Origin: Nitrospira moscoviensis
GTDB lineage: Bacteria; Nitrospirota; Nitrospiria; Nitrospirales; Nitrospiraceae
Direction: 5' to 3'
Length of the DNA: 64,000 nt
Assembly: GCF_001273775.1 (NCBI RefSeq)
Contig: NZ_CP011801.1
Location: forward strand, 2,768,001 to 2,832,000
Below the pieces are notes generated by a model. That model had not been told where the DNA came from. It searched no databases and saw nothing but the letters and a program-made list of their open reading frames with translations. The stretch's first letter is position 1. Each line of letters starts with the position of its first letter. The position numbers and the translations under genes are program-made. Of this stretch, positions 1 to 9,236 are shown in pieces.

Positions 1-2495
1 AAAGTTGCCAGGTCGCGGCCCCGCACATTCGTTTCCACCGCCAAGCGGCGGTGAATATTTTCCCGGCTGATCTGCGCCAAACCGGTCTCCGTCCGAATGT
101 CCGCAAGCTGACTGAGAGGGATCTGCCGACCTGCGGGGTCAGCTACCCGAATGTCCTTGATCCGGTCAAAATTGCTACGATCTTCTGGCCTAAAGCGGAC
201 CTGAATGAAAAAGCGCTGATTGCCTTTGACGACCTGCCCCGCAACACGTCCACCGATCGCTTCGACGGTTCCGAGAATCTCCGAGGCATTGATCCCATAT
301 CGAGCGATCGCCTCGCGGTTGATGATGACTCGCAGGTACGGCATCCCCGCGACTTGCTCGGCTTTGGTGTCGGCGGCCCCCTGGACCCCCGAGACGACCT
401 GCACCACCTGATCGCCCAGCCGTTTGAGGATGTCCATGTCTTCGCCGAAAATCGTGATGGCAATATCGGAACGCACCCCGGCGATGAGCTCCTGCACCCG
501 CAACTCAATGGGCTGAGAGTAACTGAAAATGGTGCCGGGCACCGCCGCCTTTAATGCCCGATCGAAGGCCTCAATCAGGTCAGCTTTCGTGTGAGCCGTC
601 CTCCATTCCGACTTGGGCTTCAAGATGATATACACGTCACTGACCTCGACCCCCATTGGATCGGTGGCAATCTCTGGACGACCGGTTCGCGGGACAACGG
701 TGGCGACCTCCGGAAACTGCCCCAAAATTTGTCCGATCCGGTTCGTACTCTTGACGGATTCCTCTAAGGCCACACTGGGAAAGCGCCAGGCTTGCAACGC
801 GATCGCTCCCTCATCCAACTTGGGAATAAATTCCGCCCCCAGCACCGAAGCGATCGCCAGGCTGCCGGCAAAGATGACGGCGGCAGCGGCGGCAGTGATC
901 GCTGGATGCTGGAGGGTCTGGAACAGGAGCGGCTGGTAGATCCGTTTGGCCCAGCGCACCACCCACGTTTCTTCTTCACTGACTTCGCGGCGGAGGACCA
1001 GGCTGACGAAGACCGGGGCCACCGTAAACGCGAGGAGGAGCGCAGCCACGAGCGCAAAGATGACGGTCAGCGCCATCGGGCGGAACATCTTCCCCTCGAC
1101 GCCTTGCAGGGTCAAAATCGGCAGGTAGACGATGATGATGATGCCGACCGCGAAGAAGATCGGGCGGAGAACTTCGTGGCCGGATCGCAGAATCAACTGC
1201 CGGATCTCCGTGGGGCTTGCCCGGCGTCGCACTTCTTTTTGCCGCTCAGCCAAATGTCGCATGATGTTTTCAATCATCACGACCGATCCGTCGACGATGA
1301 GCCCGAAATCGATCGCCCCGAGACTCATGAGGTTGCCGGAAATGCCGGCGGCCAGCATGCCGGTGAGCGCGACCAACATGGACAACGGGATCACCGAGGC
1401 CACGATGAGGCCGGCCCGAAGGTTGCCGAGCAGGAGAAACAGCACCGCGATCACGAGGAGGGCGCCTTCAGTCAGGTTCGTGGTGACCGTCTTGATGGTG
1501 TTGCGCACCAGATCCGTTCGATCGTAGTAGGGGTCAACCGTCACGCCGGGGGGCAGGGATTTCTTGATCTCATCGAGTTTGGCTTTGATACGGTTCACGA
1601 CGACCCGGGAGTTTTCCCCGATGAGCATGAGGACCACACCCGTCACGACTTCACCGCCCTCGTCCCGGGTAACGGCTCCCTGCCGTATCATGGGTTCAAA
1701 GCGCGTGTGCGCGATGTTGCGTATCGTGATCGGCGTCCCATCGTGCCCCGTTGCCACCACGATATTGTTGAGATCCTCCAGCGTCTGCACGAGCCCCTCG
1801 CCGCGGACCAGGTACTGCTCTTGCGCGTGCACGATGTATCCGCCGCCGGCATTGGCATTATTGCGCTCGATCGCCTCGAAGACCCGGCCGATGGGGATGT
1901 TGTAAGCCACCAGCTTCGCGGCATCGAGCACCACCTCGTACGTTTGGAGTTCCCCTCCGTAGCTGTTCACCTCCACGACGCCCGGAACCGACCGCAGCTT
2001 AAAGGCAATGTCCCAGTCAAGAATCGTCCGCAACTGCATCAAGGAGTAGCCTTGGCCCTTGACCTCGAACTGGAAAACCTCCCCTAAGCCGGTCGAAATC
2101 GGTCCCATCTCGGGGCTGCCGAGTCCCTGAGGAATCGCCTGCCGCGCCCGCGGTAAACGTTCCATGACGAGCCGTCTGCAGAAATAAATGTCCATCCCTT
2201 CCTCGAAATAGACGGTGACGGCCGACAGCCCAAAGCGGGACACGGAACGGATCAGGGTGATGCCCGGCAGGCCTGACATCGCAGTTTCGACCGGAAAGGT
2301 AATGAATTTCTCGACCTCAACGGGACCCAGGCCGGGCGAGTCGGTGAGGATCTGCACCTGATTGGGCGTCACGTCCGGCACGGCGTCGATCGGCAACTTC
2401 CGCATGGCATAGATGCCGGCCGCGACAATAAGCCCGACAAAGACCAGGACGAGAAATCGGTTGCGCAGCGAAAATTCAAAGAGCGCGTTCAACAT
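1..2495 (-). CDS. czcA: Heavy-metal efflux RND permease CzcA/CusA (partial)
   Basis: Inner-membrane proton/metal antiporter subunit of a tripartite RND pump that drives divalent metal export through the whole envelope. The reading frame starts MLNALFEFSLRNRFLVLVFV, a typical CusA/CzcA first transmembrane helix, followed by the family's PDAVPDVTPNQVQI-type stretch; the part nearest the window edge reads NIHRRLAVETNVRGRDLAT, typical of the second periplasmic half. About 831 codons are present and roughly 200 C-terminal residues lie outside the window. It follows czcB by 26 nt and is the third gene of a czcCBA operon. Metal specificity cannot be read from the sequence alone. Confidence 0.93.
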   Translation of the reverse strand, partial: MLNALFEFSLRNRFLVLVFVGLIVAAGIYAMRKLPIDAVPDVTPNQVQILTDSPGLGPVEVEKFITFPVETAMSGLPGITLIRSVSRFGLSAVTVYFEEGMDIYFCRRLVMERLPRARQAIPQGLGSPEMGPISTGLGEVFQFEVKGQGYSLMQLRTILDWDIAFKLRSVPGVVEVNSYGGELQTYEVVLDAAKLVAYNIPIGRVFEAIERNNANAGGGYIVHAQEQYLVRGEGLVQTLEDLNNIVVATGHDGTPITIRNIAHTRFEPMIRQGAVTRDEGGEVVTGVVLMLIGENSRVVVNRIKAKLDEIKKSLPPGVTVDPYYDRTDLVRNTIKTVTTNLTEGALLVIAVLFLLLGNLRAGLIVASVIPLSMLVALTGMLAAGISGNLMSLGAIDFGLIVDGSVVMIENIMRHLAERQKEVRRRASPTEIRQLILRSGHEVLRPIFFAVGIIIIVYLPILTLQGVEGKMFRPMALTVIFALVAALLLAFTVAPVFVSLVLRREVSEEETWVVRWAKRIYQPLLFQTLQHPAITAAAAAVIFAGSLAIASVLGAEFIPKLDEGAIALQAWRFPSVALEESVKSTNRIGQILGQFPEVATVVPRTGRPEIATDPMGVEVSDVYIILKPKSEWRTAHTKADLIEAFDRALKAAVPGTIFSYSQPIELRVQELIAGVRSDIAITIFGEDMDILKRLGDQVVQVVSGVQGAADTKAEQVAGMPYLRVIINREAIARYGINASEILGTVEAIGGRVAGQVVKGNQRFFIQVRFRPEDRSNFDRIKDIRVADPAGRQIPLSQLADIRTETGLAQISRENIHRRLAVETNVRGRDLAT

Positions 2496-2521
2496 GATGG
2501 GCTCCTCTGACGTCTCTGGTG

Positions 2522-3829
2522 CTAGCCTCCCGCGATCCGTTCCTTTAACAGAATGGATTTGAGGTAGAAAGATCCTTGGGTGACGGTCCGCTCACCTTCA
2601 GTCAAGCCGGACAGCACCTCAGCGTCGTTTCCCGACCGGCGACCGATGAGAACCGGCCGGACCGTATAGGTGCCTGGGCGTTCCTGCACGAATGCCACCG
2701 ACTTCTCATCAACCTGTTGAATGGCGTCCTGGGGGACGACCAACACTTGTTGGTCTCCTTGAGGACTGGGCAGAATGAGGGCCGCTCGGGCGAACATGCC
2801 GGGTCGGAGGCGGCGATCCGGGTTCGCAATCTCCACTCGAGCATCGACAGTTCGCGTATCAGGATTCAGCAGATAGCTCAGATAGACAATCTTCCCCCGA
2901 AACCTCTCCTTCGGATACGCGTCCACCGTGATCTCCACTTCGCTGCCGACTTTAACCGCGCCCAGATGCTGTTCGTAGATATCGAGAAGGATCCAGACGG
3001 TGGAAAGATCCGCGATCGTAAAGGCCTTATCCTTGGGCGTGATGAGCTCCCCAGGAGTAATCGTCCGCTCGATTACCGTCCCGGCTTGGGGCGAGACAAG
3101 CGGGAAGTGGGAGAGAGGTTCTCGCTTGTCACTCCAACTGATGTGCTTGATTTGCTCATCTGGCAGTCCAATGAGCCGAAGCGCCTCGTAGGTGGCTCGA
3201 TAGGCGGCCAAGCTTTTCTCATATTTGCCTTTGGCGTCGAGGTATTCTTTCTCAGAGGTGATGCGCTGCTTGAACAGCCCTTCCTCACGGAGATAGTTCC
3301 GCTCGTCCACATCTCGATTGGTCTTGGCCTGCAGGTAGTCCGCCTTCTTTCTTCCCAGCTCAATGCTGTCGAGAAGGGCGAGCGGCTGATCGGCTTTGAC
3401 ACGATCACCCAGTTCGGCCATGACCTTGATGATGCGACCTTCAATGCGGGGGCTAAGATGGATCAGCCGGTACTCATTAGGCTTGATGTTTGCGGTGGCC
3501 TGAATTGCCTCCCGGAAGCCTCGCCGTTCAACGACGGCGGTCTGGAACGTTTGTCCTTCAAGCGCCTGAGGCGGGACTGTTAGTTGATGTGGCTCGCTCG
3601 TCTCATGACCAGCCTGTCCTTTCTCTTGCTCGGCCGTTGCCTTCGGCGCCGGCTGTTCCACGCGACCCTCGTTACAGCCCACGATAAGAGAGACGAGTAG
3701 GCTCCCAAGGAGAACCGGAATATTCCCGCTCCTACGAGACTTCTTGAAATCACCAGGGTCACGTGGCGGATCTCCCCGCGTGAGGACTGCTTCAATGCGT
3801 GTTCGCAACAGAACGGTACGCCAGCTCAT
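2522..3829 (-). CDS. czcB: RND efflux periplasmic adaptor CzcB/CusB
   Basis: Membrane-fusion (HlyD/CusB-like) subunit linking the RND permease to the outer-membrane channel. The 435-residue product has an N-terminal hydrophobic segment ending in a lipobox-like LIVGC (Cys52), so it is probably a lipoprotein. Barrel-sandwich and alpha-hairpin regions follow (about residues 110-260), then the beta-barrel and membrane-proximal domains typical of the family (AGTVIERTITPGE, LRPGMFARA). The 35 residues ahead of the signal segment are unusual, but no better ATG is present. Its ATG overlaps the czcC stop by 4 nt, so the two are probably translationally coupled. Confidence 0.92.
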   Translation of the reverse strand: MSWRTVLLRTRIEAVLTRGDPPRDPGDFKKSRRSGNIPVLLGSLLVSLIVGCNEGRVEQPAPKATAEQEKGQAGHETSEPHQLTVPPQALEGQTFQTAVVERRGFREAIQATANIKPNEYRLIHLSPRIEGRIIKVMAELGDRVKADQPLALLDSIELGRKKADYLQAKTNRDVDERNYLREEGLFKQRITSEKEYLDAKGKYEKSLAAYRATYEALRLIGLPDEQIKHISWSDKREPLSHFPLVSPQAGTVIERTITPGELITPKDKAFTIADLSTVWILLDIYEQHLGAVKVGSEVEITVDAYPKERFRGKIVYLSYLLNPDTRTVDARVEIANPDRRLRPGMFARAALILPSPQGDQQVLVVPQDAIQQVDEKSVAFVQERPGTYTVRPVLIGRRSGNDAEVLSGLTEGERTVTQGSFYLKSILLKERIAGG

Positions 3830-5085
3830 CGAAGCTCCCCCGTCCAGCGTTCTAACCGCGCCAGCTCGACGGAGAGATTCGCCCGCGCCTGTGTGTACTC
3901 TAACAACATTTGCCGATGCACTCGTTGCGCGTCGATTAATTCGAGAAGGCTAGCCGCGCCCTGCTGAAAACTGATCCTCGCGATCCTCAGCGTCTCTTCC
4001 GCCTGTTTCAACAAGCCCTTCTCAAACACCTCAATCCGATCCTGTGCGGCGTGGGCTTCCTCTGCAGACTCGGTAATCGCTGCCACGAGTTCATTTTGGG
4101 TCCTCACGTGTTCTGCTTCAGCACGTTCCTTCGCTGACAAGGCCGCTGTGATTTCTCCTTGCCGCCGATACCACAGGGGTATAGGAACACTCAATCGAGC
4201 CAAGTAGGCCGTCTCGGCCGCTTCCTGATGAAAGAGGCCGGAGACCGTGACAAAGGGAATCAGTGATTGGCGTTCCTGCACAAGGCTGTGCCCTGCTCGT
4301 TCGATCTCTTTTCGGACCCGACGGACCGTCGGGTGATGTTCCATGGCGCTTCCGACCAAGTCCTCAAGGTTCAGTCCAAGTCGAGGTGATACGAAATCAC
4401 CGAGAACACCGAAGTTTTTGCCGAGCGCCCCGCCGGTTAGCCTATTCAGTCGAGACCGGGCGACAACCAAAGAGTGTTGAGCGTGATTCAGATCATTGCT
4501 GACCTTTTGAACTTCCACATTTGCTTTCAGGGCTTCAAAAGGTCTCGCCTGCCCAGCATCCACCCGAGCCTTGACGCTGCGGTAGAAGTCCTGCACGATG
4601 GCAACGGCTTCCGTGATGAGTTCTACATTGCGCTGAGCGAGAAGTAGTTGGTAGAAGGCAATCTTGACATCAGCAAGGACGTTCAACCGAGTCCCATCAA
4701 CAGCGGCCTGGGATCCGGCAAGCGCGGCCTCCGCCGCCCGCAGACGGGCTTGGCGCATACCGGGCCACTCCAGAGGTTGACTCACTATTACGCCGCGCTC
4801 GAAGAAGGCCACATCCCCAAGAGCCTCGCGAGTTCTACCCGGTCCGACGGTTCCGGTAATGGATGGATTGGGATATGCCGCCGCGGTCGTTTGAAGCCCT
4901 CTGCCTTGCTTGACCAGACTGGCGGCTTCCTGTAAAGCCGGATTGTGCTGTAGGGCCACCTCGATCATTTCATCCAATCGATAGGAACGACTCTCCTGAA
5001 CTTCAGCCAGGACAACTGTACCGGTCAGGTGAACCGACAAGACGACTCCGACCAAAAGCCTAGTTCGCAGGGATAGATGTGCCAT
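3826..5085 (-). CDS. czcC: TolC-family outer-membrane channel CzcC
   Basis: Outer-membrane efflux channel of the RND pump, 419 residues, with a signal peptide (residues 1-27) and two outer-membrane efflux repeats rich in long helices. Characteristic stretches are LDEMIEVALQHNPALQEA at the start of the first repeat and FQQGAASLLELIDAQR near the end. The start is supported by an AAGGAGGAG site 7 nt upstream. It is the first large gene of the czcCBA operon and lies 74 nt downstream of the small CPCH protein gene. The N-terminal part closely matches the truncated TolC gene at 6261-6596. Confidence 0.93.
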   Translation of the reverse strand: MAHLSLRTRLLVGVVLSVHLTGTVVLAEVQESRSYRLDEMIEVALQHNPALQEAASLVKQGRGLQTTAAAYPNPSITGTVGPGRTREALGDVAFFERGVIVSQPLEWPGMRQARLRAAEAALAGSQAAVDGTRLNVLADVKIAFYQLLLAQRNVELITEAVAIVQDFYRSVKARVDAGQARPFEALKANVEVQKVSNDLNHAQHSLVVARSRLNRLTGGALGKNFGVLGDFVSPRLGLNLEDLVGSAMEHHPTVRRVRKEIERAGHSLVQERQSLIPFVTVSGLFHQEAAETAYLARLSVPIPLWYRRQGEITAALSAKERAEAEHVRTQNELVAAITESAEEAHAAQDRIEVFEKGLLKQAEETLRIARISFQQGAASLLELIDAQRVHRQMLLEYTQARANLSVELARLERWTGELR

Positions 5086-5159
5086 TACAACTCCTCCTTA
5101 CGTGTGAGGCCCAGTGAGTGTATCTGAGGAAAACGTCTACCGAACGAGGACGAACAAGC

Positions 5160-5507
5160 CTAGAGGATCACAGGAGGATGGAACAGAGACTGAACAAACG
5201 TGGGAGTGTAGGTTGCGGGGCTTGGAGTGTCCGCACTCGTCAATAAGGACGTCGGCTGCCAAGTAGAGAACGGGACAGATTGAAACACAAGATGACAGGG
5301 GCATCCATCCCCGGGTTTATCTGGAATCGCGCTGGTTCCGTCCAGTGATCGATCGTCAGCAGAAATAAGACTGAGAGCAGAGGAAGAGGATCCGGATTTC
5401 CAATCATTGATGCAACTTAACCCTGTGAGTTGAATTCCCAGAAGCAGGATGAGCCCTGTTACAATCAGGCGCTCTGAGGGGATGCTGAATTGCAAGAGCC
5501 TCGTCAT
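5160..5507 (-). CDS. Small exported CPCH-motif protein, copy 1
   Basis: A 115-residue protein with an N-terminal membrane or signal segment (about residues 15-32, ending LTGLSC) that could be a lipobox. It is followed by a polar stretch with a conserved DGCPCHLVFQSVP block and a C-terminal LFHPPV motif. It is a clear paralogue of the protein at 6651-6965: the signal segment GLILLLGIQLTGL, the CPCH block and the C-terminal end match. Both copies sit directly upstream of a TolC-type channel gene. The Cys/His cluster suggests metal binding or sensing for the pump, but that is inference; I do not recognise a named family. Confidence 0.7.
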   Translation of the reverse strand: MTRLLQFSIPSERLIVTGLILLLGIQLTGLSCINDWKSGSSSSALSLISADDRSLDGTSAIPDKPGDGCPCHLVFQSVPFSTWQPTSLLTSADTPSPATYTPTFVQSLFHPPVIL

Positions 5508-5550
5508 GATCGCCCTTTGAATCTCAATCTACCATCCGGCATTATTGTGA

Positions 5551-6198
5551 TCACACGGACCCATCTTGCTTGCGCATCAACCAGCCGACAAGCGGCGGCA
5601 GCCAACAGAGATTCGCCGCAATCGTTTCAACCGCCGTTGAGATTTGTGTGGTGGGACTAAACCCCACGAGCCGAGCGGTCAGCAAGCCAATCGGAACCAC
5701 GAGAACAATCGCAGCACTGGCCAGCATGACGGGATGACCGACGTATTCGTGCAGTGCTCTTCCCCATGCCCCCGCCTTTCGCCGAAGGAAGATGACTCCA
5801 GCGATATTGGCCCCAAGCTGGTCACTCAAGGCGTAAAAGAACGGGATGTAAAATCCTTCCACTCCGTAGACATCGATTCCGGCCATTCGGCTGCCCCAAT
5901 CGATGATCCACGGCAGCAACATCCCAGAGAACTTTCCCCAGCCATACGCCTCGGCCATTGAGCCGAATGAACCGCGAACGCGTTGCCGGAGAGCATAGAT
6001 GCCTTCAAACAGGCTTTCTCCTTCTCCGGAAAGGGTGCGAACGAGCCATTGACCGAGCGCGCTTTGGTGGAATCCAAAATGATCGAGCGCTGCGCCAGTA
6101 ATGAGTCCCCCTGCGAATCCAGCCCCGGTATATTTGAGCAACTCACCGAATTCTTCCTGCTCATCCTCTTCTTGATGCTTCGGCTTCTCTTCGGTCAT
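5551..6198 (-). CDS. Hypothetical multi-spanning membrane protein
   Basis: A 215-residue protein that starts with a very acidic, Glu-rich tail (residues 1-20). Several hydrophobic segments follow: around 27-45 (glycine-rich), 88-100, 118-140 and 155-180, plus a C-terminal one. The start has a GGAGGAG site 4 nt upstream. It lies between the intact czc operon and the broken second copy, in the same orientation. I do not recognise a family; the context suggests an envelope protein tied to the metal-resistance cluster. Confidence 0.65.
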   Translation of the reverse strand: MTEEKPKHQEEDEQEEFGELLKYTGAGFAGGLITGAALDHFGFHQSALGQWLVRTLSGEGESLFEGIYALRQRVRGSFGSMAEAYGWGKFSGMLLPWIIDWGSRMAGIDVYGVEGFYIPFFYALSDQLGANIAGVIFLRRKAGAWGRALHEYVGHPVMLASAAIVLVVPIGLLTARLVGFSPTTQISTAVETIAANLCWLPPLVGWLMRKQDGSV

Positions 6199-6260
6199 CG
6201 CTCCTCCAACTGTCGGGGATTAATCTCGGTTACAGGCAGATACAAAGGGCCAAAAAGACT

Positions 6261-6596
6261 TTAGCAAACCGGGTTGCTCGACTGTCGTTTCGCTCGATAA
6301 CTGACACGCGGGTCGCCGGATCGAATGGTGCCCCGCCCACCCGATCCGTTGATCGAAGGATTCAGAAACGCGCCAGCCACTACTCTTTCCCGTTGACTCT
6401 GCTGGACCTCTCCCTTCGCTGCACCCATTCCCGGGTTCCGTTTCAACACCAGCTCAATGACTTCCTCGAGCTTGAATACACCCGAGCCAGTGTTGGCGGA
6501 CTCTGACTTCCCACACCAGATACTTCCCAGAAGCGAGGTAATGCCAAAAAGACACATGGTTCGGTATTGCATGAGACCCTTCCTCATTGCTCGCAT
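6261..6596 (-). pseudogene. Truncated TolC/CzcC-family gene
   Basis: The first ~100 codons of an outer-membrane efflux protein: a signal peptide, then LEEVIELVLKRNPGMGAA and FLNPSINGSGG. These align with the start of intact CzcC at 3826-5085 (LDEMIEVALQHNPALQEA, YPNPSITG). The frame stops after SSNPVC, so more than three quarters of the channel is missing and no czcB or czcA follows. A start at the internal Met (6575), preceded by a GGAAGG site, is more likely than 6596. With the CPCH gene upstream it is the stub of a second efflux operon. Confidence 0.8.
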
Positions 6597-6650
6597 GACT
6601 GGGCAATGCTTCGACTGCTGCTGCGTGGTGTGAACGGTTATCGTGACGCG

Positions 6651-6965
6651 TCAGACGTTGACGGGAGGATGGAACAGGACCACGACGAAGGTCGGCACGG
6701 ACGAGGTAGGACTTACACGCACAGCCTGTGCAAGGAGGGACAGGATGTCAGGACCAGCAAGCGGCACAGACTGGAACACGAAATGGCATGGGCACCCATC
6801 ATCCGTCACGCCGCCATTGGGGAACGGAGCATGATCGATCGTTTCCGAGAGGATGGAGCCAGGTACGAGTTCCCACTCCCCAAGACAAGTAAGACCGGTG
6901 AGCTGGATTCCGAGGAGGAGGATCAGCCCTATGAGGAGCAGTTGTGAGTTTCGCGGCTGTAACAT
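6651..6965 (-). CDS. Small exported CPCH-motif protein, copy 2
   Basis: A 104-residue paralogue of the protein at 5160-5507. It has the same N-terminal segment (LIGLILLLGIQLTGLTC), the same DDGCPCHFVFQSVP block and the same LFHPPV C-terminal end; the middle region is diverged. It sits 55-75 nt upstream of the truncated TolC gene, repeating the order seen in the intact operon. The coding frame survives although the efflux genes behind it are lost, so it may act alone or be decaying. Function unknown. Confidence 0.65.
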   Translation of the reverse strand: MLQPRNSQLLLIGLILLLGIQLTGLTCLGEWELVPGSILSETIDHAPFPNGGVTDDGCPCHFVFQSVPLAGPDILSLLAQAVRVSPTSSVPTFVVVLFHPPVNV

Positions 6966-7265
6966 CAGTCTTTAGCAAGCTTCTTCGCCAATATAGCACA
7001 AATCTTGAGCCATAACTCTACTGCGCTGAACGGCTTTCTGATTGAGAACGCAGGATGCATAGAGCGTTCACTACTGTGGCCACCTCTCGTCATGATGTTC
7101 GACATCCGCCGGGAGCATCATACGACCGGAGCGCGTAACAGCTCAGAACCTTTGGGCATATTCTAAAAGCTGGTTCTCAGTTTTATATGAGCCCGTAGGA
7201 ATCTAGGGATTGCTCTTAGCTACTTGGCTGGGACAAGTTGTCCGACACGGCACCTATTTTGCGCA
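6966..7265. other. Intergenic region between divergent genes
   Basis: About 300 nt separate the leftward CPCH gene from the rightward lipoprotein gene. It should hold two divergent promoters. A short leftward frame of about 40 codons, ending near 6970, looks slightly protein-like, but I can assign no family and do not call it a gene. No strong terminator or RNA gene is visible. Confidence 0.4.
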
Positions 7266-8444
7266 ATGAAATCATCCGGTCCAACCGAGCTGCCCACCTC
7301 ACACATGCTCCCTTGGTTGCTTGCATGGAGCAGCCTCATTCTGTGGCCCGGTTGCGTGTCGCCTGTCGCGCTGCATCGCGCAGTGTTGGCGTACGATGAA
7401 CAAGTCGCGCGGGTTACTCGAGAACAACTGTTGCTCAATATTGTCCGAGCGAGCGACTCGCATCCGATTCACTTCACCTCAGTCCCGAGTGTGGCCGCCA
7501 CGTTCCTCTTTCAGGCGAGTGCCGGCATCACTCCGCCCGAAGGCGACGCCCGCGGCCTCGTTGCGCCGTTGATCAACGCCACGGTGGCGGAGAATCCAAC
7601 GATTACCATTGTTCCGATTGAAGGTGAAGAGTTTACGCAACGGCTGCTCACACCGATCGAGGAATCGCGCTTGCTTTCTCTGGTCAGTGTGGGGACCGAC
7701 TTCAACATGCTGCTGCGGTTGACGGCAGCAAGCCTCCGATTGTTCGAGGCCGGCGAGGATCGCCGGATCAGCAATGATCCTTCCCGACCCATTGGGTATC
7801 AGGAGTTTCGCCGGCTCGTCGCGCATCTGGCCGCGCTCCACCAGGAGCAACACCTGCATATACAACGGGTCATGGCGCAACCGGTATGGGAAGGATTGGT
7901 GCGCGGGCCTCTCGAACCCCATGATATCCTCCAAGCCATCGAAAAAACATACCAATGGCAATCGCTACCCCAATCAGGGGCCTACCAGCTCACGCGATCT
8001 CGGCTTCTTGTCAGCAACTATCCGGCAGGGGCGGTGGATCTTGCACAACTAACGCAGCTTGGCAAGCGAGCAAAAGAATGGCCGCCGAACGAGATCCTCG
8101 TCGATATACGCCCGGGGTTTCCCGGCGGCGAATCCCCAATTCAGGGCACCATCCAGCTGAGAAGCTTCGACTCGATACTTCGATTCCTTGGGGTAGAGAT
8201 GATCAACAATGATGGTAACGTGCGGCGCGGCCATGAGCTTTCCACTAATCCGGCGAGACTTCTCACTATCGAAAAGGTCGATACACGATCTCACGCAACC
8301 GTCGCCGTTCAGTACCAGGGACAGCTCTATGCCGTCTCGGCAAACACCTGGGACCTGGAAGTCTTTCGTCTGCTCTATCAACTGTTTCAAATGACGGTGA
8401 AGCCCATCCAAGCGCCCGTTCCTGGTATTACGATCGCCAAGTAA
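7266..8444 (+). CDS. Hypothetical lipoprotein
   Basis: A 392-residue predicted lipoprotein. Starting at the ATG at 7266 gives a short N-region, a hydrophobic stretch and LILWPGC with the lipidated Cys at residue 30. The body is soluble, with a helical conserved-looking stretch (DEQVARVTREQLLLNIVRAS) typical of a family of bacterial hypothetical lipoproteins. An earlier in-frame start at 7224 would put 14 extra residues before the signal peptide. It lies 20 nt ahead of the ZIP transporter gene, so the two are likely co-transcribed. Function unknown. Confidence 0.75.
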   Translation: MKSSGPTELPTSHMLPWLLAWSSLILWPGCVSPVALHRAVLAYDEQVARVTREQLLLNIVRASDSHPIHFTSVPSVAATFLFQASAGITPPEGDARGLVAPLINATVAENPTITIVPIEGEEFTQRLLTPIEESRLLSLVSVGTDFNMLLRLTAASLRLFEAGEDRRISNDPSRPIGYQEFRRLVAHLAALHQEQHLHIQRVMAQPVWEGLVRGPLEPHDILQAIEKTYQWQSLPQSGAYQLTRSRLLVSNYPAGAVDLAQLTQLGKRAKEWPPNEILVDIRPGFPGGESPIQGTIQLRSFDSILRFLGVEMINNDGNVRRGHELSTNPARLLTIEKVDTRSHATVAVQYQGQLYAVSANTWDLEVFRLLYQLFQMTVKPIQAPVPGITIAK

Positions 8445-8464
8445 CCGGTGCGAGGATATCACCC

Positions 8465-9214
8465 ATGCAAGACTCAGCTTGGCGAGAGTATTTAACGATT
8501 CTTGGGTTTGTTGCTCTGCCCGCGATGGGAAATTTTGTTGGTGGTTTACTCGCTGAGATCGTCCCAATTTCAGGCCGCCTCCTCAGCCTCGCCTTACATG
8601 CTGCCGTCGGCGTTGTCATCGGCGTGGTGGCGGTGGAACTCATACCGACCGCGCTTGAGACCGAAGTCCCATGGGTGGTGATCCTAGCGTTTTTTTGCGG
8701 CGGCCTCATCTTCATAGTATTGGATCGGTCGATTGAATACGTGCAATCCCGCTTTAGCCGGACAAAGGGCTCCGCCACGGCATGGATGATCTTTGCGGGT
8801 GTCTGCATCGACCTCTTTAGCGACGGGGTGATGATTGGAACAGGCTCCACGATCGAGTTCGAACTGGGTCTGCTCCTCGCCTTAGGGCAAGTGCCGGCGG
8901 ACATCCCAGAAGGGTTTGCTACAATCGCCACATTCCGGCGGCAAGGGCTCTCGCTCCGTTCGCGGCTCTGGCTCGCAGGGGCCTTCACGCTCCCAATTGT
9001 GCTGGGGGCCACGATCGGATTCTGGGGCCTCCGTACTGCTTCAAATCTCGCCAAGCTGATTGTACTTGGGTTCACGGCAGGGCTCCTTACCACAGTAGTC
9101 GTGGAAGAAATGGTCCCAGAAGCGCATCGGGACGGTGAATCGCGGCTGGCAGCAATCGTGCTCGTCAGTGGGTTCACACTCTTTGCTCTATTGGCTACCT
9201 CCCTTAAATCATGA
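8465..9214 (+). CDS. ZIP-family metal transporter
   Basis: A 249-residue membrane protein with about eight hydrophobic segments. The two metal-site helices of the ZIP family are visible: DLFSDGVMIGTG for helix IV and ADIPEGFATIA for helix V, matching the HNxxDG and HxxPEG patterns. The usual histidines are replaced (Phe and Asp), so metal preference may differ from classical zinc importers. A Glu-rich VVVEEMVPEAH stretch near the C-terminus is also typical. It is probably co-transcribed with the upstream lipoprotein gene and converges on the glnS remnant. Confidence 0.85.
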   Translation: MQDSAWREYLTILGFVALPAMGNFVGGLLAEIVPISGRLLSLALHAAVGVVIGVVAVELIPTALETEVPWVVILAFFCGGLIFIVLDRSIEYVQSRFSRTKGSATAWMIFAGVCIDLFSDGVMIGTGSTIEFELGLLLALGQVPADIPEGFATIATFRRQGLSLRSRLWLAGAFTLPIVLGATIGFWGLRTASNLAKLIVLGFTAGLLTTVVVEEMVPEAHRDGESRLAAIVLVSGFTLFALLATSLKS

Positions 9215-9236
9215 TAGCGACTCGCTCGAGCATCAG

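Noticed and set aside
792..2087. Long plus-strand open frame opposite czcA
   Set aside because: It is the complement of a strongly conserved RND permease frame; its product is rich in Arg, Asp and His and has no family character.
6966..7265. Short leftward frame of about 40 codons with a helical-looking end
   Set aside because: No ribosome site and no family; could be chance.
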